Shown here: positions 40,476 to 49,262 of the stretch, piece after piece
How positions within the stretch are numbered: the stretch's first letter is position 1
Layout of the letters: the number at the start of each line of letters is the position of its first letter
Source: Oscillospiraceae bacterium
GTDB lineage: Bacteria > Bacillota > Clostridia > Oscillospirales > Acutalibacteraceae
Length of the DNA stretch: 64,000 nt
Assembly (NCBI GenBank): GCA_015066595.1
Contig: SVNZ01000003.1
Location: 48,836 to 112,835, forward strand
Direction: 5' to 3'
Translations under genes and position numbers: made by a program
Notes under the pieces: generated by a model
The model's input: only the letters and a program-made list of their open reading frames with translations
Told to the model about the DNA's origin: nothing
Databases searched by the model: none

Positions 40476-41606
40476 ATGGGATTATTTGATTTTTTTAAAA
40501 GCAAACCATCACCTAAAGCCGTAAAGGGAAATCCAGTAAATACTGTATCTGTTTCTCCAAAGCCACAGGTGCAAATTGAACAACAACCTCAGGAAGTTCC
40601 CTCTTTGCAAAGCAGATTACAAAACTGCACTCCATCAAAAAAGGGGTTGTATCCTCACGAAATCTTGATGCTTGCTTATGCTCATACATATAAAACAAAC
40701 GGCAATACTTTTCAGGCTTTTTGGACATATAAATATTCTGTTTTAAAACCTCAGAGCGTTTTGGATTCTTTGGTTAACAGAGGGTTTATTAAAGTAGGCG
40801 GTGTTAAGGGCTGTTTAGAAAAGTTAAAGGTTTCAGAGATAAAAGATTTGCTAACAAAAGCCAATCAAAAAAACACTGGTAAAAAAGCAGAGTTGATTGA
40901 GAGAGTTTTGGATAGTTATAGTAATGAAGTTTTAGAGAATATGTTTACGGTCAGATATTATGAATTGACCAACACAGGTAAAGAGGAACTTGCGGAAAAT
41001 GAATATGTGCAGTATTTACATCGTCACGATTATCTGAGTGTGTGGGAGATGAATTTTTATTTGCATCATGATAATCCGTCACATTTAGATTATAGGGATA
41101 TTATTTGGAGAGAGTTCAATAAACAATCAATGGAACACTTCAAAAACTGGGATTTTGGACTATATAGAAACACTCGTCTAAATATGTATAGTTTTCTTGT
41201 GGAAGAAACAAAATATAAAAGTGCATTACATCACTTACTTGAGGTTGTCGCTTTCGACTTGAGCGGATTGGGTAACGGAGAAAAGGATTTAATGCAAAAT
41301 TCTTTTTTAAGGGATAAGCGAGTCGAGTTTAAAATGGTGAATTTTTTCTTTGATGAAGAAGAGGCTGTTATCCCACCTGGAATAATTAATTATATGAAAA
41401 AGCTATATGATGTTCTTGGTATGTCTGAAAATGAATTTAGACAGTATGTATATGAGGATTTAGCAACTATAAAAATACATGAACGAGTTTTCTCAAGCGA
41501 AGAATGTGCTAATATACTGTTATCTTTGTTAGGTATAGAAGAACGTAAAATAAAGAACAGCAAAAAGGTAGCCGAAACAAGATTAAAGGCAATGTTGTCA
41601 GTTTGA
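40476..41606 (+). CDS. SAP-domain protein of unknown function
   Basis: 376 residues behind AAAAGGAG. N-terminal 1-50 is low complexity (Pro, Gln, Val). A SAP-like helix-extended-helix lies at about 112-150 (LKVSEIKDLLTKANQ, then KKAELIERVLDSY), a motif that often binds DNA. The rest (170-376) is helical and not recognised. The gene is AT-rich and uses codons such as AAA, TTA and AAT more than its neighbours, in line with transfer. Single gene next to the barnase pair. Confidence 0.65.
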   Translation: MGLFDFFKSKPSPKAVKGNPVNTVSVSPKPQVQIEQQPQEVPSLQSRLQNCTPSKKGLYPHEILMLAYAHTYKTNGNTFQAFWTYKYSVLKPQSVLDSLVNRGFIKVGGVKGCLEKLKVSEIKDLLTKANQKNTGKKAELIERVLDSYSNEVLENMFTVRYYELTNTGKEELAENEYVQYLHRHDYLSVWEMNFYLHHDNPSHLDYRDIIWREFNKQSMEHFKNWDFGLYRNTRLNMYSFLVEETKYKSALHHLLEVVAFDLSGLGNGEKDLMQNSFLRDKRVEFKMVNFFFDEEEAVIPPGIINYMKKLYDVLGMSENEFRQYVYEDLATIKIHERVFSSEECANILLSLLGIEERKIKNSKKVAETRLKAMLSV

Positions 41607-41686
41607 TTCTGCTCCGTATTTATCAAAGATTAGAGAATTACACTCATTTAGTTTGTTGGTTGTTATTCAAATTGCAGGGTATCGTC

Positions 41687-41877
41687 TTGACAAATTCCAA
41701 TTTGTCGAGTAAAAATAAAATCCGGTATTTTAACGATTACCCTATAATTTAACGATAGGTTTATAGAATTTACTGGCATCACCATAAAACTACATGTTTT
41801 TACACAACAAAAAAGCGTTGCGGATGAGGGAGAGTATCAATTTACTCCTTCAAACTGCAACGCTTGATTTTATTTTT
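41687..41877 (+). ncRNA. Possible small RNA with promoter and terminator
   Basis: TTGACA (41687) and TAAAAA (41710) are 17 bases apart, and the spacer holds a perfect dyad GACAAATT-CC-AATTTGTC (41689-41706). The transcript would contain TTAACGAT twice and end at a long hairpin: AAGCGTTGC (41813) with GCAACGCTT (41857), an inner GGAGAGTA / TACTCC arm, and ATTTTATTTTT. No open frame of note. It could instead be simply the SAP-gene terminator. Confidence 0.35.
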
Positions 41878-41880
41878 GGC

Positions 41881-42242
41881 TTATTCACTTGGCTTTTCGC
41901 TAGAAAATAACGATAAAACGACGAAATTTCTACCACTCGATTGTATCAGAAATTCGGGGTCCCCTAAATCTGCGATTTTGGGGAGAGGAGGAGCAACAAA
42001 GCGAGTTGAGCGATATTTTATATAAAAAATGTCGCAAACGAGTGAACGTTTGCGACGACGTGGTTGCGGAGGCCGGATTGAGCGACGGTCCGTTTGCGGT
42101 GCCCGAAAAATCTTCGGGTGCAAAGCACTAATCCTTGATTTTTCGACCGCTGCACACTCACCACCTCGCTGTATCCGCCACTGGCGGCGCTTCGGTGGTT
42201 CGTCCTCCGGGTTGACGCTTTGCGTCTATTCATAACCCGGAG
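41881..42242. repeat. Hairpin-rich noncoding repeat element with broken tRNA-fMet sequence
   Basis: About 360 bases, richer in GC than the flanks, with no convincing gene. It holds four hairpins: CCCCTAAATC / GATTTTGGGG (41961-41983), GTCGCAAACG / CGTTTGCGAC (42031-42056), GCCCGAA / TTCGGGTGC (about 42098-42120), and CTCCGGGTT / AACCCGGAG (42205-42242) with an inner GACGC / GCGTC. Parts match the 3' half of the nearby tRNA-fMet. It looks like a dispersed repeat or a remnant of an inserted element; other copies cannot be checked here. Confidence 0.55.
42061..42079 (-). repeat. 19-bp direct repeat of the tRNA-fMet 3' end
   Basis: TGGTTGCGGAGGCCGGATT is present here and again at 42313-42331, where it is the CCA end and T-arm of the tRNA gene. 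The likeness continues past the repeat with gaps (GAGCGACG against TGAACCGACG). A duplicated tRNA 3' end is the usual attachment-site trace of integrated elements. Confidence 0.8.
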
Positions 42243-42276
42243 CTCGAAGTACAAGTCGAACTACAAAGGATAAAAT

Positions 42277-42308
42277 AAAAAGGACACCTAAAAAGGTGTC
42301 CTTTTTGT
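42277..42308 (-). terminator. Terminator of tRNA-fMet
   Basis: AAAAAGGACACC / GGTGTCCTTTTT perfect 12-bp stem, just after the tRNA 3' end on the minus strand. Confidence 0.88.
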
Positions 42309-42312
42309 TTCA

Positions 42313-42389
<77 letters not shown>

Positions 42390-42413
42390 ATATATGCTTT
42401 TGTCAGCCCCATT

Positions 42414-42442
42414 ATATTATCACTAAACTTGAGTTTTGTCAA
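42414..42442 (-). promoter_or_regulatory. Promoter of tRNA-fMet
   Basis: Minus strand exact TTGACA, 17 bases, TAATAT (with TATAAT overlapping three bases on). Confidence 0.75.
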
Positions 42443-42503
42443 CCCTTGAGCATAACTCCTTTGAAAAATGGTGAAAATACATGGGTGTTATATAACTATT
42501 ATA

Positions 42504-42531
42504 TTGCAATTTTTGGCTTTTATGCTATAAT
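42504..42531 (+). promoter_or_regulatory. Promoter of metG
   Basis: TTGCAA, 16 bases, TATAAT with upstream TGC. No T-box or S-box structure is seen in the short leader. Confidence 0.7.
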
Positions 42532-42570
42532 TATTAGGTATATAAATTTATTTACCAAGGAGTGACGATT

Positions 42571-44520
42571 ATGTGTGAGAAAAAGCCATTTTATATCACT
42601 ACACCTATTTACTATCCGTCAGGAAATCCACATATAGGACACTGCTATACAACAGTAGCCTGCGATTCTATTGCGAGATATAAGCGAATGCAGGGCTATG
42701 ACGTTATGTTTTTGACAGGTACTGATGAACACGGTCAGAAAATCGAGGAAAAAGCTAAAGAAAAAGGCATTACTCCAAAGCAGTATGTTGACGAAATCGT
42801 TGAGATTTTCAAGAAGCTCTGGGATTATATGAACATCGACTACGATAGATATATCCGTACCACTGACGATTATCACGTTGAGTCTGTACAGAAGATTTTC
42901 AAAGCGCTTTATGACAAGGGCTATATCTACAAGGGCGAATACAGCGGTAAGTACTGCACACCTTGCGAGAGCTTCTGGACTGATAGCCAGCTCGTCGATG
43001 GCAAATGCCCTGAGTGTGGCAGAGATGTTATAGAGGCGAAGGAAGAGGCGTACTTCTTCAAGATGTCTGATTTTGCCGATAGAATCGAAAAGCTTTTAAC
43101 AGAAACAGACTTCTTACAGCCTAAAACTCGTGCTGTGGAGCTTGTTAATAATTTTATCAAGCCTGGTCTTGAGGACCTTTGTGTTTCACGTACCAGCTTT
43201 ACATGGGGTGTGCCTGTAACATTTGATGAGAAGCACGTTGTATATGTTTGGATCGATGCGCTTTCTAACTATATCACAGCTTTGGGTTACGAAAACAACG
43301 CTTATTCTGATTTTAATAAATACTGGCCTGCTGATACACATATGGTAGCAAAGGATATCATGCGTTTCCACGCTATTATCTGGCCTGCTATGCTTATGGC
43401 ACTTGAGCTTCCGTTGCCGAAGCACTTGGCTGTTCACGGTTGGATTACTTTCAACGGTCAGAAGATGAGCAAATCTTTGGGCAACGTGGTAGACCCGTTT
43501 GTATTAGGTGAACGTTACGGTGCGGATGCTATCCGTTACCATATTCTGCGTGAGATGGCGCTTGGTGCTGATAGCTCTTTCTCTAACGAGATTATGATAA
43601 ACCGCATCAACTCAGATTTAGCAAACGGTCTTGGCAACCTTGTATCCCGTACTGTCGCTATGATTGACAAGTACTTTGGCGGTACTTTGCCGATTGAGCG
43701 TGAAGCAGGCGAGTTTGATGAGGATTTAATCAGTACAGGCACAGCACTCAAAGCGGTAGTTGATGACTATATCGAAAAGACTCAGATCAACAACGCTCTT
43801 GCAGAAATTTTCAAGCTCGTTTCCCGTGCTAACAAGTATATTGACGAAACAACACCGTGGGTACTTGGCAAAGACGAGTTAAAGCGTGCACGCTTGGCAA
43901 CTGTACTTTACAACCTGCTCGAGAGTATTCGTATTGCATCCACTTTGCTTTCTGCATTTATGCCTACTACTATGCCTAAGGTATATGAGCAGATAGGCGC
44001 AAGCGATTATGCTACTTATGAGAACGCTGACAAGTGGGACGTGCTTCCTGTAGAGACAACTGTTTGTCGTGGCGAAGTGCTTTTCCCACGTATTGATGTA
44101 GATAAAGAAATCGAAGAGCTCAACGCTATCATTCAGAAAAACGTTGAAAAGGCTCAGGCTGAGGAGCAGAAGAGCGAAAACAAAATTGAAGGTTTAGCTC
44201 AAATTGGTATCGATGATTTCTGTAAAGTGGAACTCAGAGTTGCACAGGTCAAAGCGTGCGAAAAAGTCAAGAAGTCGAAGAAACTTCTAAAACTTACATT
44301 GCTTGACGGTGAGGGCGAGCGCACAGTTGCTTCAGGTATCGCTAACTTCTACGAGCCTGAAGATATGGTCGGCAAAAAGGTCATCTTGGTTGCTAACTTA
44401 AAGCCTGTTACTCTGTGCAAAGTTGAGAGTCACGGTATGATACTGGCTGCTTCATCAGGAGAAGACGTAAAGGTCGTTTTTGTTGATGATTCTGTCGAAG
44501 TTGGTAGCCGCATAAGTTAA
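42571..44520 (+). CDS. metG: Methionine--tRNA ligase
   Basis: 649 residues; the start is the ATG at 42571 behind AAGGAG. Charges initiator and elongator tRNA-Met. HIGH-type motif PSGNPHIGH, zinc knuckle CTPCESF and CPECGRD, KMSKS loop NGQKMSKSLGN, and a C-terminal EMAPII/Trbp111 tRNA-binding domain (about 545-649, VELRVAQVKACEKVKKSKKL). All parts are present, with normal length for the MetG1-with-C-terminal-domain type. Confidence 0.97.
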   Translation: MCEKKPFYITTPIYYPSGNPHIGHCYTTVACDSIARYKRMQGYDVMFLTGTDEHGQKIEEKAKEKGITPKQYVDEIVEIFKKLWDYMNIDYDRYIRTTDDYHVESVQKIFKALYDKGYIYKGEYSGKYCTPCESFWTDSQLVDGKCPECGRDVIEAKEEAYFFKMSDFADRIEKLLTETDFLQPKTRAVELVNNFIKPGLEDLCVSRTSFTWGVPVTFDEKHVVYVWIDALSNYITALGYENNAYSDFNKYWPADTHMVAKDIMRFHAIIWPAMLMALELPLPKHLAVHGWITFNGQKMSKSLGNVVDPFVLGERYGADAIRYHILREMALGADSSFSNEIMINRINSDLANGLGNLVSRTVAMIDKYFGGTLPIEREAGEFDEDLISTGTALKAVVDDYIEKTQINNALAEIFKLVSRANKYIDETTPWVLGKDELKRARLATVLYNLLESIRIASTLLSAFMPTTMPKVYEQIGASDYATYENADKWDVLPVETTVCRGEVLFPRIDVDKEIEELNAIIQKNVEKAQAEEQKSENKIEGLAQIGIDDFCKVELRVAQVKACEKVKKSKKLLKLTLLDGEGERTVASGIANFYEPEDMVGKKVILVANLKPVTLCKVESHGMILAASSGEDVKVVFVDDSVEVGSRIS

Positions 44521-44532
44521 TACAAAGTGGAA

Positions 44533-44561
44533 TGGGGGACGGTTTATCCGTCCCCTTTTTG
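44533..44561 (+). terminator. Terminator after metG
   Basis: GGGGACGG / CCGTCCCC with TTTTT; tatD starts 16 bases later, so read-through may occur. Confidence 0.82.
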
Positions 44562-44576
44562 TATATAGGAGAATAT

Positions 44577-45338
44577 ATGAACAATATTTTTGATGCTCAC
44601 GCACACTATGACGACGATTGGTTTGACGAGGATAGGCACGAGTTGCTCTGTTCGCTGCCACAAAAAGGGGTGAGCACAGTCGTCAACGCTGCAGTAGATT
44701 TAAACACTGCAAAAATAGCACAAAGTTTTGCCGAAAAATACGACTATATGTATTTTACTGTCGGCTTGCATCCTGAAAATCTTGAAGATATGCCTTCGGA
44801 CTATCTCGAAAAAATAGCTGATATGCTCAAGCATAAAAAATGCGTAGCTTTGGGCGAAATCGGTCTTGACTATCACTGGGATATTGAAAAAAGTCTTCAG
44901 CACCGTGTTTTTGAAGAACAGCTCAAGCTCTCGAAAGAGCTCGATGTTCCTGTTGTTATCCACGACAGAGAAGCACACGGGGATATTATGGAGTATCTCA
45001 GAAAGTATCAGCCAAAGGGGCTACTACACTGCTTTTCAGGTAGTGTTGAGATGCTCAAAGAGATCTTAAAGCTCGGACTCAGCATTTCTTTGGGCGGTAC
45101 TGTAACGTACAAAAACGCACGTGTGCCTGTCGAAGTAGCTCAGTTTGTGCCGCTTGACAGACTACTGCTTGAGACCGACTCACCGTATCTGTCGCCTGTA
45201 CCGTTCAGGGGAAAACGCAACGATTCCTCAAACATCATCTATACTGCAACAAAAATTGCCGAGATAAAGGGAATAGAAGTTCAACAGCTCTTGGATATAA
45301 CAGCAGAAAATGCAAAGAAACTGTATGGCATCGGATGA
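44577..45338 (+). CDS. tatD: TatD-family metal-dependent DNase
   Basis: 253 residues, start at the ATG at 44577 behind AGGAGA. TIM-barrel metal hydrolase: DAHAHYDD, GEIGLDYHW, VIHDREAH, LHCFSGS and ETDSPYLSP supply the metal ligands. Family members are Mg2+-dependent 3'-5' DNases in repair or DNA turnover. Its place after metG is the usual one in Firmicutes. Confidence 0.93.
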   Translation: MNNIFDAHAHYDDDWFDEDRHELLCSLPQKGVSTVVNAAVDLNTAKIAQSFAEKYDYMYFTVGLHPENLEDMPSDYLEKIADMLKHKKCVALGEIGLDYHWDIEKSLQHRVFEEQLKLSKELDVPVVIHDREAHGDIMEYLRKYQPKGLLHCFSGSVEMLKEILKLGLSISLGGTVTYKNARVPVEVAQFVPLDRLLLETDSPYLSPVPFRGKRNDSSNIIYTATKIAEIKGIEVQQLLDITAENAKKLYGIG

Positions 45339-45409
45339 CGAGATGTTGACAGCTCAACATCTTTAATTTATACTTAGTAAGGAAATTTTTATTTAAAGGA
45401 GTGTAAAAA

Positions 45410-47470
45410 ATGAACGAAAAGTACAATGCGTTGTTTACACCGTGGAAAATCGGCAACGTCGAAATCAAAAACCGTATAGTAATGTGTCCGATGGGCGGCA
45501 CATCGCTTTTCGGATGGTTTGAATTGGGCGGTTGTCATTTTGACAAGGAAGCTGCCGGGCTTTTCTTAGAAAGAGCGAAAAACAACGTCGGACTTATTAT
45601 TCCGGGTATTGCACCACTTAAAGACACTTTTTGGGGCAAGTGGCTGTGGCAGAATGAAAAGATGTTCGAAGAGCTCAAAGAATTTATGGATGAGATACAC
45701 AAGACAGGTGCAAAGCTGTTTGTTCAGCTCACCGCAGGTATGGGTCGCTCATGGGCCATTACCGAACTTGTAGCTCCTTTACATAAAAACAAATTCACAA
45801 GAACGTTGATTAAACCGATAATAGATACATCACACGAGCTAGCATGTCCTTCTCCTCAGCCATCACGTTGGGCTCACGATATAGAATGCCCACAGATGAC
45901 AGTGGAGCAGATTCACGAGATTATCGAAGCTTTTGCAAAAACAGCAAAGCTTTGTAAAGAAGCCGGTGTAGACGGCGTAGAAGTTCATGCGGTTCACGAA
46001 GGTTATCTGCTCGACCAGTTTGCTATCGAGTTTTTCAACAAGCGTACTGATGAATACGGTGGTGACTTTGAGAACCGTTACCGTTTTGCGACAGAGGTCG
46101 TAAGTGCTATCAAAGAGGCTTGTGGAAAAGACTATCCTGTTTCACTTCGTTATTCTGTTGAGTCTAAGATGAAAGGCTTTTGCAAAGGTGCGATGCCTGG
46201 GGAGGACTATATTGAAGTCGGCAGAAATATGGAAGAGTCAGAAAAAGCTGCAAAATATCTGCAGGATGCAGGCTACGATATGCTCAACGCAGACAATGGT
46301 ACATATGACAGCTGGTACTGGGCACACCCACCAATGTACATGCCACAAAACTGCAACTTAGACGATGTTGCTCATATCAAAAAGTTTGTTGATATTCCTG
46401 TTGTTTGTGCGGGCAGAATGGACCCTGAAATCGGTGCGAAAGCTGTTGAAGATGGAAAAATCGATGGCGTAGGTATCGCTCGTCAGTTCCTTGTTGATCC
46501 ACAGTGGATCACAAAGCTTATTGAAGACAGGCTGGAAGATATAAAACCATGTATCTGTTGTCACAGCGGATGTTTCAATTTCTCTTCTTCTAAAGGCCAC
46601 GCAAATACTCAGGACCTTACTGATACAATGGGACTTTCTCGTTGTGCTTTAAATCCTCAGACTATGCAGTCCAAAAAGTACAATGTCAAACCAGCAAATA
46701 AATCGAAGAAAATCGCTATTATCGGTGGCGGTATCGGTGGTATGGAGTCGGCTATTCTTTGTGCAAAAAGAGGCCACAAGGTCACTTTGTACGAAAAGTC
46801 AGATAAGTTAGGTGGTGTGTTCATTGCTGCCTCAACTCCGTCTTTCAAAGAAAAAGACAGAGATCTTATCGCATGGTATATTAGAGAACTCTCTAAACAC
46901 CCGATCGATGTAAAAATGAATACAGAAATCACTGATATCAATTCTCTTGATGCTGATGAAATCATCGTAGCAACAGGCGCTAAAGCTAAGAACATTCCTG
47001 TAAAGGGTGCAGATAAGGCGATTGAAGCTATCGACTACTTGCTCGATAACGAAAAAGCTGGTGAAAAGGTAGTTGTTATCGGTGGCGGACTCACAGGCTG
47101 TGAGATTGCGTACGACCTCTATCTACAGGGCAAAAAGCCTACTATTGTAGAAATGCAGGACGATCTCATTACAACAAAAGGTATCTGTCTTGCTAATACA
47201 AGTTACCTGCGTGACTTCTTCACTACAAACAAAGTTCCCGTATATTTAGAAACATCACTTTCTGAAATTACTGACGACGGTGTTGTTGTAAAAGACAAAG
47301 ACTCAAAAACATTCACGATTGATGCAGATTCTGTTATTTTGTCAGTTGGTTACAACCCGTCGCCAATCGCAAAAAAAGGCAGACATATCCACGTTATCGG
47401 AGATGCACAAGAAGTCGGCAACCTCAGAACCGTTATCTGGGGTGCGTGGGATGTATGCATGAAGCTGTAA
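45410..47470 (+). CDS. Old Yellow Enzyme-family NADH:flavin oxidoreductase (FMN, 4Fe-4S, FAD)
   Basis: 686 residues, the layout of 2,4-dienoyl-CoA reductase, BaiCD/BaiH and trimethylamine dehydrogenase. FMN TIM barrel 1-375 (VEVHAVHEGYLLDQF, YGGDFENRYRF), Fe-S cysteines CICCHSGC near 381 with RCALNP later, FAD-binding IIGGGIGGMESA near 436 and an NAD loop VVIGGGLTGCEIA near 557. It probably reduces an activated C=C bond, using NADH. It starts behind AAGGAG, and two aconitase X genes follow at 24 and 2 bases, which suggests a shared pathway. Confidence 0.9.
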   Translation: MNEKYNALFTPWKIGNVEIKNRIVMCPMGGTSLFGWFELGGCHFDKEAAGLFLERAKNNVGLIIPGIAPLKDTFWGKWLWQNEKMFEELKEFMDEIHKTGAKLFVQLTAGMGRSWAITELVAPLHKNKFTRTLIKPIIDTSHELACPSPQPSRWAHDIECPQMTVEQIHEIIEAFAKTAKLCKEAGVDGVEVHAVHEGYLLDQFAIEFFNKRTDEYGGDFENRYRFATEVVSAIKEACGKDYPVSLRYSVESKMKGFCKGAMPGEDYIEVGRNMEESEKAAKYLQDAGYDMLNADNGTYDSWYWAHPPMYMPQNCNLDDVAHIKKFVDIPVVCAGRMDPEIGAKAVEDGKIDGVGIARQFLVDPQWITKLIEDRLEDIKPCICCHSGCFNFSSSKGHANTQDLTDTMGLSRCALNPQTMQSKKYNVKPANKSKKIAIIGGGIGGMESAILCAKRGHKVTLYEKSDKLGGVFIAASTPSFKEKDRDLIAWYIRELSKHPIDVKMNTEITDINSLDADEIIVATGAKAKNIPVKGADKAIEAIDYLLDNEKAGEKVVVIGGGLTGCEIAYDLYLQGKKPTIVEMQDDLITTKGICLANTSYLRDFFTTNKVPVYLETSLSEITDDGVVVKDKDSKTFTIDADSVILSVGYNPSPIAKKGRHIHVIGDAQEVGNLRTVIWGAWDVCMKL

Positions 47471-47494
47471 CAGTTTATAAGGAGGGACACTAAA

Positions 47495-48769
47495 ATGATT
47501 TTAACTGAAAAACAACAGCAGATTTTAAATGGCGAACAAGGCGATACACTAGCAAAAGTCATGAAGACTCTTGTTATGTACGGCGAAGCCTTTGGCGCAG
47601 AAAAAATGATAGACGTAACAGAAAAGCACAACCACCTTGTTACTTCATTCGGTCTTAAAATGATCACTCCTGTGTATGATCTTATGAATAAGCTCATCGA
47701 TGCAGGAGCTGTATCGCAACAGACATTTTCTGTTGACCCACGTCCACTTGATAAGAACGTTCCTGCAAACTTTTTGCAGAACCTAATTTTTAACAAGTTT
47801 ATGTACTCAAAGCAGGATTTCTACGAAGACCAGCTCAACAAACTCGGACTTATGAACAAGGATGCTTTCACTTGTGCTTGCTATATGGATGAAGTAGGCA
47901 ACAAGCCTGAAAAAGGCGATATACTGAGTTGGGCAGAAAGCTCAGCGGTTGTATATGCTAACTCGGTTTTAGGTGCGAGATGTAACCGCAACTCAGGTAT
48001 CATGGACATTATGGGTTCTATCGCAGGTTGTGTGCCATACTTCGGCCTTTTGACCGACGAGGGCAGAAAAGCATCGTGGATTGTCAAAATCGAAACCACC
48101 AAAAAGCCTGAGGCACAGCTTTTGGGTTCTGCTATTGGCATGAAGGTTATGGAAGATGTACCATATGTTATCGGCCTTGATAAATGGATTGGCGATGAGC
48201 TCGACGATTCTGCTTGTACATACTTAAAAGACTTTGGTGCGGCTACTGCGTCCAACGGTGCAGTCGGACTTTATCACATTGACAACTTAACACCTGAAGC
48301 AAAAGAGATGGGCAAAGACCTCATTTTAGAAAACGCTCAGGAGTACATCATCACTGACGAAGAACTCGAAAGAGTCAAGAACAACTACCCTGTTATGTGG
48401 AAAGACAAAAACGCAAAGCCAAAGCTCTGCTTCATGGGCTGTCCTCACATGAGCTTACAGCAGCTCAAAGACTGGACCGATAAGGTAGAGAATGCTCTCA
48501 AAGAGTATGGCAATCAGAAAGTAGTTATCCCTACAGTCTTCACAGCAGCTCCGAAGGTGCTCGAAGAGTTCAACAAGACTGAGTATGCAGAGCGTCTCAA
48601 GAAAACAGGTGTTATCACATCATATATCTGTCCGCTTATGTATATGAATAATCCACTGTGTGCTAAGATGCCTGTTATCACATCATCTAACAAGCTTAGA
48701 ACATACACCACATCTCGTTACTATACTGACGACGAGATTTTAGTTGTGATTACAAAAGGAGGTAACTAA
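47495..48769 (+). CDS. Aconitase X catalytic (large) subunit
   Basis: 424 residues behind AAGGAGG. AcnX (DUF521) signs: the N-terminal LTEKQQQILNGEQGDTLAKV, ESSAVVYANSVLGARCNRNS, and Fe-S cysteines in ARCNRN, CFMGCPHMS and CPLMYMNNP. AcnX enzymes are dehydratases: cis-3-hydroxy-L-proline dehydratase in bacteria or phosphomevalonate dehydratase in archaea. The large and small parts are separate genes here. Which substrate is used is not clear; the reductase next door could act on the product (inference). Confidence 0.92.
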   Translation: MILTEKQQQILNGEQGDTLAKVMKTLVMYGEAFGAEKMIDVTEKHNHLVTSFGLKMITPVYDLMNKLIDAGAVSQQTFSVDPRPLDKNVPANFLQNLIFNKFMYSKQDFYEDQLNKLGLMNKDAFTCACYMDEVGNKPEKGDILSWAESSAVVYANSVLGARCNRNSGIMDIMGSIAGCVPYFGLLTDEGRKASWIVKIETTKKPEAQLLGSAIGMKVMEDVPYVIGLDKWIGDELDDSACTYLKDFGAATASNGAVGLYHIDNLTPEAKEMGKDLILENAQEYIITDEELERVKNNYPVMWKDKNAKPKLCFMGCPHMSLQQLKDWTDKVENALKEYGNQKVVIPTVFTAAPKVLEEFNKTEYAERLKKTGVITSYICPLMYMNNPLCAKMPVITSSNKLRTYTTSRYYTDDEILVVITKGGN

Positions 48770-48771
48770 AG

Positions 48772-49215
48772 ATGAAAGAATTCAAAGGTAGAGTAGTTAC
48801 TCCGGGTACATGTACTGCAAAAGCAGTTGTAACAAAGTTGGGTTTTAACACCCTTGCGTCTCTTCAGAAAGCGCTGCAGTTTGGCGACAAAAAGGCGACC
48901 TGCAACGATCAGAACAACCCTGATATCTATGGCGAAGAGCTGTGTGGGAACGCACTCGTTCTCCCACAGACTATCGGTTCAACAACGGGTGGTATGGTGC
49001 TTTACTGTGCTTGTGCCATGAAACGTCAGCCTGCTTGTATGCTGTTTTCTAACCACATTGACTCACTCGCTGCAGCAGGAGCTATTCTTGCTGATGTGTG
49101 GCTCGATGATATCACAATGCCTGTTATCGACAACTTAGGCGACGAGTTCCTCGATTATGTAAAGACAGGTATGCAGATAACAATCAAAGAAGATGGCGTT
49201 GTAGTTGTGGAATAA
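48772..49215 (+). CDS. Aconitase X swivel (small) subunit
   Basis: 147 residues behind AAAGGAGG, two bases after the large subunit. The DUF126 swivelling domain is shown by PGTCTAKAVVT near the start and LPQTIGSTTGGMVLY, the glycine/serine loop holding the catalytic Ser. Its C-terminal part has VDYVKTGM-like KTGMQITIKEDGVV. It completes the active site of the large subunit; last gene of the operon. Confidence 0.92.
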   Translation: MKEFKGRVVTPGTCTAKAVVTKLGFNTLASLQKALQFGDKKATCNDQNNPDIYGEELCGNALVLPQTIGSTTGGMVLYCACAMKRQPACMLFSNHIDSLAAAGAILADVWLDDITMPVIDNLGDEFLDYVKTGMQITIKEDGVVVVE

Positions 49216-49252
49216 GAAAAAGCCCTTTGATTTTTCAAAGGGCTTTTATTTA
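49216..49252. terminator. Bidirectional terminator
   Basis: AAAAGCCCTTTGA / TCAAAGGGCTTTT 13-bp stem with A and T runs, between converging genes. Confidence 0.92.
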
Positions 49253-49262
49253 TAGGTCTGAT

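Noticed and set aside
42029..42235. Open frames on both strands in the hairpin repeat (Arg/Ser-rich products).
   Set aside because: They come from the GC-rich inverted repeats; composition is not protein-like and no ribosome site is present.
41881..42242. CRISPR array.
   Set aside because: The repeats are inverted hairpins with no regular repeat-spacer pattern; no cas gene is in the window.
42390..42570. T-box or SAM riboswitch before metG.
   Set aside because: The leader after the promoter is about 35 bases, too short, with no matching motifs.
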